From: Chrysophaeum taylorii
Lineage: Eukaryota; Sar; Pelagophyceae; Pelagomonadales; Pelagomonadaceae
NCBI GenBank assembly: GCA_029834535.1
Contig: JAQMWT010000661.1
Span: 1-22,248, forward strand
Length of the DNA: 22,248 nt
Direction: 5' to 3'
Positions within the stretch are counted from its first letter, which is position 1. Each line of letters opens with the position of its first letter. Shown here piece after piece: positions 16,642 to 22,248 of the stretch. The notes beneath the pieces were generated by a model, which saw only the letters and a program-made list of their open reading frames with translations, searched no databases and was not told the origin of the DNA. Made by a program: the position numbers and the translations under genes.

Positions 16642-17585
16642 ATGGTGGCTCAGGAGGCCCGGTCCGAGGCTCACGAGGCTTACGACGGTCCCGAAGCATC
16701 CAAGGTGCGTCGGTGAAGGATCCCTTGAGACGTGGGCCGCAGGTGCGCGCCGTGTGGACGTTGGTGCGCGACGAGGCGCAGCGCCTCGAACGGCGCGATG
16801 GGTCATCATTTCTTCTCCTGACTGAGCCGCTCATGCTGCTCCGGTTCCTGCGGGCGCGCGACCTCGACGTCGAGGCAGCGGCGGCAATGTGGCACGACTC
16901 GGCGGCGTTCCGATGCGCGAAAGTGCCGCGCGCGCTGCACGAGATGGGCGCGTTCGAGGATGGGAACGGATGGAGTTGGCGCTTTCACGACCAGGCGCCG
17001 ACGGTGCGCGGAACGTTGGGATGTCGCCACGGCCACGCGCGGCGCGCCCCCTTCCTCAGCAAAGACGGCGAACCCGTTCTGATTTGGCGGCTGGGTCGCC
17101 TCGACGTCTCTGGAATTGTGAGAGAAGGTATAGCCGACGTCGTCGCGATGGCCCAGGTCGCGCACCTCGAAGACGCGCTGCAAGCGTGCCGCCGCGACGA
17201 CGCCTATGTCCGTGCGCGCTGCGTCGCCGACTTGACTGGTCTTCGGATTTCGGCAGTCGTCCCGAACATAAAACACGTCAAACGCATGTTGTCCCTCACG
17301 AAATATTACGCGGAAGTCACAAAGTCGGTGACCTTCGTGAATGCTCCTTTCGGCTTTCAGACGGTCTGGGACCTCGTCAGCCTCCTCCTGAACGACCACA
17401 TGCGCTCCAAAGTTAAGATTCTTGGGACTGATTTCCGCGCGGCTCTCGCACAACACGCCTGCATTGACCCCGAAAAACTCCCCAAGTCCCTCGGCGGCCA
17501 AGCCTCCGACTCCATTATGGCGCCGTGTTTGCCCGTTCCCAAAAATATTACCCTACCCACGGACGCGCCCTTCCTCGATGACTAG
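16642..17585 (+). CDS. CRAL-TRIO (Sec14-like) lipid-transfer protein
   Basis: A 301-residue protein in two exons, 16642-16704 and 16743-17585. The CRAL-TRIO N-terminal helical motif is LLRFLRARDLDVEAAAAMW (about 53-71). The lipid-binding domain includes LSKDGEPVLIWRLGRLD (about 126-142), VTFVNAPFGFQTVWDLVSLL (about 217-236), KVKILGTDF and IDPEKLPKSLGG (about 262-273), all classic Sec14 elements. The family binds and exchanges phosphoinositides, other phospholipids or tocopherol-like lipids between membranes; the ligand is unknown here. Start choice: ATG 16642 in a good context (GAAACGATGG) opens 21 codons ending at GTGCGT, and splicing 38 bases (phase 0) restores the domain frame. The alternative unspliced frame extends to 16461, but its N-terminus is antisense to the Helitron helicase relic and therefore implausible. 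Confidence 0.85.
16705..16742 (+). other. 38-base intron in the CRAL-TRIO gene
   Basis: GTGCGTCGG to GGGCCGCAG, GT-AG ends, phase 0. Exon 1 frame would hit TGA four codons into the intron. The exon 2 frame is the one encoding the domain. A GTGCG string begins both the intron and the following exon. Confidence 0.7.
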
Positions 17586-18390
17586 ATTGTTTCTTAAGTC
17601 GCCGTCTCCGCGTCATCTTCGCGCGTGCACGGATGCGACACCTTTAATTTCTCCTCTATGACGACGACGACGACGACGACGGGCTGTGATGCTCGGTTCT
17701 TTCTCTACTGGCGCCTGGCAATGGCGGTCACCCCCAACACGAATTCACTCACTCCGATGCCTGGCTGCAGCACGAATAAAGATGCATGCAAGGGTGAGAT
17801 TCAAAATACAAAAGCGTCAGGGGAGGAAGGGAGTGAGTGCCCGGGACGAAGAAGCAAAATTCTGCGTGATGATGATGATGATGATGATGATGACCGGCCC
17901 CGCGGGTTAATTATGAAACCTACCTTAATATGGTGGGTCGAGTTTTACATCAGCAGCAGCAACAGCAGCAGCAGACTGTAGTTTCCAAATATCGGGAGGG
18001 AGGGGATGCGGCTCATAGCTTACGAGGTCGCATGCATGCATTGCACGCACTCGAGGCGGCGTATGAGGAAGTGAGTACCGGAGGGCGGCGTATTATCGTT
18101 GCGCGGGGGGCTCGCGGCGGGAGCCCCGAGAGGAGAGAGTAGAGACGAGAGGAGAGGACCGGACCCAAACGGGATTGCAGCCGAGCAGAGAAACGGGCGA
18201 TGCGACGTGAGGGGGTGAGGCGGGCGTACGTGTCCTACCGCCGGACTTGACTTCGACAGCTGGGCGCGGGCGGGCAATTATGGCATCCCGCGGCGGCGAC
18301 GTGATTGAGAGTGGTGAGGGCGAAGCGAGCCAGGCGATTCAGAGTAGCTGCGAGGCCCAATCAAAGCAGTGTTGTTTGGCCGCTTAGAAC
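17586..18390. other. Intergenic region with trinucleotide repeats
   Basis: This lies between the converging 3' ends of the CRAL-TRIO gene and the unresolved minus-strand gene. It contains a CGA repeat (about 17658-17681), a TGA repeat (17867-17893) and a CAG-rich stretch (about 17950-17974). No gene is recognisable on either strand. Confidence 0.45.
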
Positions 18391-18738
18391 TCAGCGAAAT
18401 TTGCGCAGCCGCTGTCGACGCACATCCGCCCAGTGATCCGGGTCGCGCAAGTACGCGCGCGCGTTGGCATCACGGAACGGGTTCTAAAAAGTCGAGGCGA
18501 TCGACGGTGCCGTTGCTAAGCATGCGTTTCTCAAAGTGGTGAGACCGGGTGGCGGCGGGCTCTCCGCCGCCCGCGCGAGGACACGATGTCGATGGTGCCG
18601 TCACGGATAATTTGGTCACCACCGCACCGCGCCGGTCGATTCTTAACGTCGGTCTCGCAGTTTCTCGCGGGCTAGCGCGATTAGAACGTCGGGCGCAAGG
18701 TGGAGCTCGGCGATGTTGCGGCGGTACCGGTCGTAGAG
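18391..18738 (-). CDS. 3' exons of an unresolved intron-rich gene
   Basis: Three minus-strand blocks join in phase 0. The block 18738-18688 reads LYDRYRRNIAELHLAPD. A 46-base GT-AG intron (18687-18642) follows. The block 18641-18546 contains GGDQIIRDGTIDIVSSRG. A 62-base GT-AG intron (18545-18484, ending in a TTTTTAG tract) follows. The block 18483-18391 reads NPFRDANARAYLRDPDHWAD then VRRQRLRKFR and TGA. Without splicing, each block soon meets a stop. Further 5' sequence to about 19331 also looks coding, for example LVEGVWFGYPPPACEGLTGV in one frame and FAHNFLLVNWRDSAWTVWHD in another, but I could not find a consistent exon chain. The family is not recognised. It could be an intact gene with several small introns or a decaying one. 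Confidence 0.35.
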
Positions 18739-19504
18739 CTGCGAGCGGACAGCACGACGAGACGTCGGGAAAGTCTCCGAAGACCTCGTAACTCGTCGCG
18801 GATGCTGGCCTCACGGAATCCGGTGGAGTACGTCATCGTGCCAGACGGTCCACGCCGAATCGCGCCAATTGACGAGAAGAAAGTTGTGGGCGAAGAGGCG
18901 GCGTCGAGAGGAACGCCGGTGAGACCCTCGCACGCCGGAGGTGGATATCCGAACCACACACCTTCAACGAGCTTGCGACGCGAGCGAGCAAAGACGGGAT
19001 ATCCAGGCGATATGGCAATAGGCTTGCGTGTGCAACCCATGGCGACAGGAATATCTCGCTCGCGTGACGTCGTGGGTGACATCGGCGTTGGCCCGCGATG
19101 TTGAAGCACAGCGGTCATCCATCTGGCGCAAGAAGCCGGACGAGAAGCGCGGCCTTGATTTGCGATAGCGAGGTACATGTACAAGTCGCGCGCATGCGCG
19201 GCGTGAAGACGACGCAAGAAGAAGAAGAAGATGAGGCTTCCCTTCCTCCCGCTGCGAAAGAAATAATCGAGAGAGTAGAGGGTTTGAAGGAAGCTGGAAG
19301 CCGAACATCGCGAAGCGGAAAAATCGCTCAACGGTCTCTTAATTTATTGCAGAAATTTGGAATTTTGATACCGACGTACCACTCCTTAACTTCTACGTAT
19401 CCTAGGTTTTGAATTATACTTCGTTCTCCGTATGTTCTTCCTCCCAAGAATCAATTGTACTACCACGCGGCGCCACACATTCCCCACAAAAAGCCGCGTT
19501 CACG
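18739..19504 (-). other. Probable 5' part of the unresolved gene plus spacer
   Basis: On the minus strand a frame stays open from 19331 to 18681 without a stop, with protein-like segments in two different frames, consistent with more tiny introns or with frameshift decay. No domain was identified. The remainder (19332-19504) is the upstream region of the glycosyltransferase-like gene. Confidence 0.3.
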
Positions 19505-20863
19505 ATGGTGTTGGTGTGGTTTGTCGTCGCGTTGGCGTCGGCAACTGCGAACGTCGTCCGGGTTAATCGAACGTCGTTCCTCGAAAAGCGGAACTCGTTT
19601 TTCTTGAAGAGGCATAGGGCCCAATTGTTGCAGCAAGCCACTCGTCCAGGACAGCAGGGAGGAGATCGCAGCGGGAGTCGGGTCGTGGTGCGGCGGAATC
19701 CAGTGGAGAGACTGATTGGGAAGAAGCACAACACGAACCGGACGGCAATCGTGGCGCGGCTCGCGGCGCGCGCCAAAAAGCCAATCTGGCGCGACTTTTA
19801 CCCGGGAGGCGCGTGCAACAACGCGTCGAACGCGACGTCGGCGGCGCTCACGTTATTGACGACGGTACCGTTCGTGCCGTATATGGAGCACCACGTCCAC
19901 CCCCACTTCAACGAGACGCTGCTGGCGATGGGCGAGAACGTCCGGTCGAGCGCCGTCGTCGAGATTCGCGTGCTCGTCGACGAGTTTCCCGGCCACGACG
20001 ACGCGCGAGCGACGACGGCGTTGCGGAACAACGTGCGGTGGGAGCAATACCAGTATCGGCGATGGCGCGGCGAGTGGGGCCGCCGATCCTCGAAACCGTG
20101 GATGCCAGCGACGGCGAAAGAGCTCGAGAAGATAACCGTTCACGTCTTTGGGAGGCAGCCGACGTACGCCGATTTGTTTCGCTACGCGGGCGCGGCGCTG
20201 CCGAATCGCGTCGTGGGCATTACGAACGCTGACATCGTGCTGCGCAATCCCGAAATGCTCGACCACGAGCATTTCTTTGGAGAAGAGCAAGCGTCGCCCC
20301 CGTTCGCGCTCTGCGTCGGCGTCCGTCAACCTTCCAATCCGTTCTCCAAGTTGTGCCGGGTGACGCACACGAGCATCAAGGATCGGTGCGTCGACGAGCG
20401 CGGCCGCGGTCGCGGCGGCGGTTCGTGGGATGTGACGATCTTTCGATCGCCACTCGTCGACGCCAACTACTCGTACCTCGACGAACTTCAGCCCGCGCCC
20501 GTCTACATGAACCAGATGGCTGGCGAGGAGCGTGCTGGTTATTTCCTCGCCATGTCGGGCTATCGCCTCTACAACCCGTGCATCAGCATCATCGCCGAGC
20601 ACTGGCATTGCGCCAAGCAAAAAACCCATCACGCCCACTTTGACCTCGCCCGGATCGTCAACGATACCGGAGCCTTCGAGTACAACATTCGCCCGCTCGC
20701 TGGAGGCATGGTGCTCGCGAGGGCCAATACACCCGGTATCAAATGCGTCGCGACTCGAACCCCGAGTCCGCCCTCGAATCCAAGGCAGCCGCGCAAATCT
20801 CGGCGACCAACCGCCAATTTTGTTCCGGCTCTCGCAGCCGCGGACTTGCGCCATTCGAGGTAA
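19505..20863 (+). CDS. Secretory glycosyltransferase-like protein
   Basis: A 452-residue protein. The N-terminus MVLVWFVVALASATANVVRV is a signal peptide or signal anchor, followed by a basic stem and several N-glycosylation sequons (NRT at 21, NNAS, NATS, NETL, NYS, NDT), so it enters the secretory pathway. The core carries VVGITNADIVLRNPEML (about 236-252), SWDVTIFRSPL (307-317), GYRLYNPCISIIAEHWHC (352-369). This NADI / DxxxFR / GYxLxNPxxxIxxxHxH pattern resembles a large group of algal proteins with GT-A-like glycosyltransferase character, where the Asp of NADI may serve in nucleotide-sugar or metal binding. The donor and acceptor are unknown. The open frame extends upstream to 19409, but ATG 19505 begins exactly at the signal peptide. 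The last 50 residues are low-complexity and may be mis-framed (see findings). Confidence 0.7.
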   Translation: MVLVWFVVALASATANVVRVNRTSFLEKRNSFFLKRHRAQLLQQATRPGQQGGDRSGSRVVVRRNPVERLIGKKHNTNRTAIVARLAARAKKPIWRDFYPGGACNNASNATSAALTLLTTVPFVPYMEHHVHPHFNETLLAMGENVRSSAVVEIRVLVDEFPGHDDARATTALRNNVRWEQYQYRRWRGEWGRRSSKPWMPATAKELEKITVHVFGRQPTYADLFRYAGAALPNRVVGITNADIVLRNPEMLDHEHFFGEEQASPPFALCVGVRQPSNPFSKLCRVTHTSIKDRCVDERGRGRGGGSWDVTIFRSPLVDANYSYLDELQPAPVYMNQMAGEERAGYFLAMSGYRLYNPCISIIAEHWHCAKQKTHHAHFDLARIVNDTGAFEYNIRPLAGGMVLARANTPGIKCVATRTPSPPSNPRQPRKSRRPTANFVPALAAADLRHSR

Positions 20864-21026
20864 TGGTTGATGCTCTTGGCCTCACCACGTCCTCTGATGT
20901 GGTGGATCAAGACGACGTGGTACTACGTCTCTGGTTCGTGGTGGTCGGCGGTGGGGAGTGTCCAGACAGAACCCCCCCCTCCCCTTAGGGTAATTTTATT
21001 TGCAGACAGCAACATCGTCGTCAATA
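20864..21026 (+). other. Short spacer before the J-domain gene
   Basis: Only 163 bases separate the annotated stop of the glycosyltransferase-like gene from the J-domain start codon. A second frame stays open across 20743-20985 and could be a spliced continuation of the upstream gene. There is a C8 tract near 20971-20978. Confidence 0.35.
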
Positions 21027-22163
21027 ATGCTTCGCGGGCTACTCGCGCCTCGGGTGGTGGGCCGCACGATGCTGTCGTTGAATCGGCCGTCGTGCGCCTC
21101 AGCGCGGCGCTGGTCTCGCCACGACCCTCTGTTGGGGACGTGCACTTCTTCTTCTTGGAAGAGGCTTTCGTGCGCGAGATTTCTGTCATCGTCGGCGTCG
21201 TCGTCGTCCGATGATCCCTATGCGCTCCTTGGCGTGCCACGCGGCCGATCCGATCGCGAGTACCGGGCGAGTACGTCGTGGTGGTGCCGCGCAATATAGT
21301 GACAGGTCGCGTACCTCAAGCTGGCCAAGGAGTGCCATCCGGACTTGCACCCAAACAATCCCGGCGCCACCGCCCGATTTCAGCGCTTGTCCGTGGCTTA
21401 TGAGAGCGTCAAGTCTGCCGCGGCGCGCGCGGACTACGACCGCCGCCGCACGCAGCAGCAGTGGTCGGACTTTGGCCAGCAGCGGCACACCCAGGTGCGG
21501 TGGCGTGGCCTCCGCGGGGGAAGCTCATCGTTCGGTTTCAGGCTCAAGCGGCGGCGACTTGGGCCGAAGCGTTCCAGGATGTGCGAAAGCGTACGAGCTG
21601 GCCTTGACCCTCGACGTAGGCCGAAGCGATGTTCGAGGCGCTGCAGACGTGGTGGACAGACGAAACAGCGGTGCGTTTCGTCGTCCCTTGCCTACGCGTC
21701 GATCCACCATCCAGGCCCTCGAGGCCGACATCGCCGACTTTTCGACGGCGATGCGTACCCGTCGATGGGGTGACGCGTACGTCCTCCTCCAAAAGCGATC
21801 CGGTCTCATCATCGGCGTTGCCCTGCCTCTCATCGTCGTGAGTTTGCTGGCTTCGGTGCTTTGATTGGCAATTCGATTCCCCTTCGTAGCTGCTCCGATG
21901 GCCGAGCGCGGCGTTCGCCGTGCTCCGCGGCCTGACCCCTATCATCACCTTCCTCATTGGTGCCGTTTCCCGCACACTGGCCTCCAACCCGCGCCTCTTG
22001 CCCCTGGTCGCCGGTCTTATCCATCGCATAGCGGCAACGACGTGGCGTCGAATGGCAGTGCGTTCTCCCTTCGCGTCGTCGTCGTCTACGCGACGAAATT
22101 TCCTCCGCGTCTCAGGCGAGGGCCCGCGAGCGCAACTCATCATCGCGAGGGGAAAAGAAGTGA
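21027..22163 (+). CDS. Membrane-anchored J-domain (DnaJ-like) co-chaperone
   Basis: A 285-residue protein in seven exons: 21027-21266, 21306-21494, 21542-21580, 21620-21670, 21715-21837, 21890-22057 and 22116-22163. Every exon is a whole number of codons. Residues 1-60 are Arg/Ser-rich with almost no acidic residues, a mitochondrial-type presequence. The J domain (about 62-127) reads DDPYALLGVPRGRSDREYR, VAYLKLAKECHPDLHPN and FQRLSVAYESVK, with the HPD triad at 91-93 that stimulates Hsp70 ATPase. A linker (TWAEAFQD, ALQTWWTDETA) leads to two hydrophobic segments (about 200-250: LIIGVALPLIVVLL and LTPIITFLIGAV) and a basic tail ending RGEKK. It is probably an organelle-membrane J-protein recruiting Hsp70. 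Introns 1-6 are 39, 47, 39, 44, 52 and 58 bases long; intron 1 has a GC donor. The splice model is inferred from frame and domain continuity. Confidence 0.8.
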
Positions 22164-22248
22164 ACGCGTTTACCCCCTCGAGCCTCGGGTGTTCAACCAG
22201 AAGCACAACGTTCCCTAGTAGCTCTAGAAAGATACGATTATCAGACGC

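Noticed and set aside
18688..18738. Extending the block at 18688 straight on as DVLIALAREKL
   Set aside because: That reading meets TAA within twelve codons; splicing at GTTCTA restores a longer frame, so the continuation is treated as intron.
18725..18825. A 25-base intron joining VFGDFPD to LYDRYRRN on the minus strand
   Set aside because: It gives an attractive protein, but 25 bases is well below the 38-base minimum seen in the other introns here.
1..22248. tRNA and rRNA genes
   Set aside because: Scanning by eye for GGTTCGA-type T-arms and cloverleaf context found none convincing, and no rRNA-like block was recognised.

Overview
This is nuclear DNA of a eukaryote, most likely a unicellular alga or related protist. 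The evidence is the gene set (H-NOX, CRAL-TRIO, WW, J-domain and bile-acid-symporter-like proteins), GT-AG and GC-AG introns of only about 38-62 bases, mitochondrial-type presequences, Helitron helicase relics and many trinucleotide microsatellites. GC-rich coding DNA, acidic low-complexity linkers and a glycosyltransferase-like family reminiscent of pelagophytes and haptophytes point to a microalga, but the lineage is only a guess.

Layout. Positions 1-4.1 kb are AT-richer, carry no gene I can support and look like decayed repeat DNA, including an A24 tract. At about 4.1-4.35 kb there is a dense cluster of perfect hairpins, and from there rightward the sequence is GC-rich and gene-bearing. 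Next come an SLC10A7/BASS4-type symporter (4858-6069, +), a long coiled-coil protein (6326-8770, +), an H-NOX/TIR-like fusion protein (11911-9761, -), a Helitron helicase relic (12199-12800, +), a degenerate tandem repeat, a small basic probable organellar protein (13141-13374, +), a WW/coiled-coil/DysF-like protein (13558-15468, +), a second Helitron helicase relic (16545-16240, -), a two-exon CRAL-TRIO lipid-transfer protein (16642-17585, +), an unresolved intron-rich minus-strand gene (about 18391-19331), a secretory glycosyltransferase-like protein (19505-20863, +) and a seven-exon membrane-anchored J-domain protein (21027-22163, +).

No operon or pathway links the neighbours. The outstanding item is the 716-residue protein that joins a heme nitric-oxide/oxygen-binding (H-NOX) sensor, with intact proximal histidine and YxSxR motif, to a C-terminal TIR-like domain that keeps a glutamate at the position used for catalysis by NAD-cleaving TIRs. 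H-NOX domains normally feed guanylate cyclases, histidine kinases, diguanylate cyclases or chemoreceptors. A gas sensor coupled to a TIR-like effector would be a new signalling architecture. It appears to be one intact reading frame, although transcription has not been tested.

The intron structures were worked out by eye from reading-frame continuity and domain continuity. In the J-domain and CRAL-TRIO genes all seven introns fall between codons (phase 0), and five of the seven begin GTGCG.
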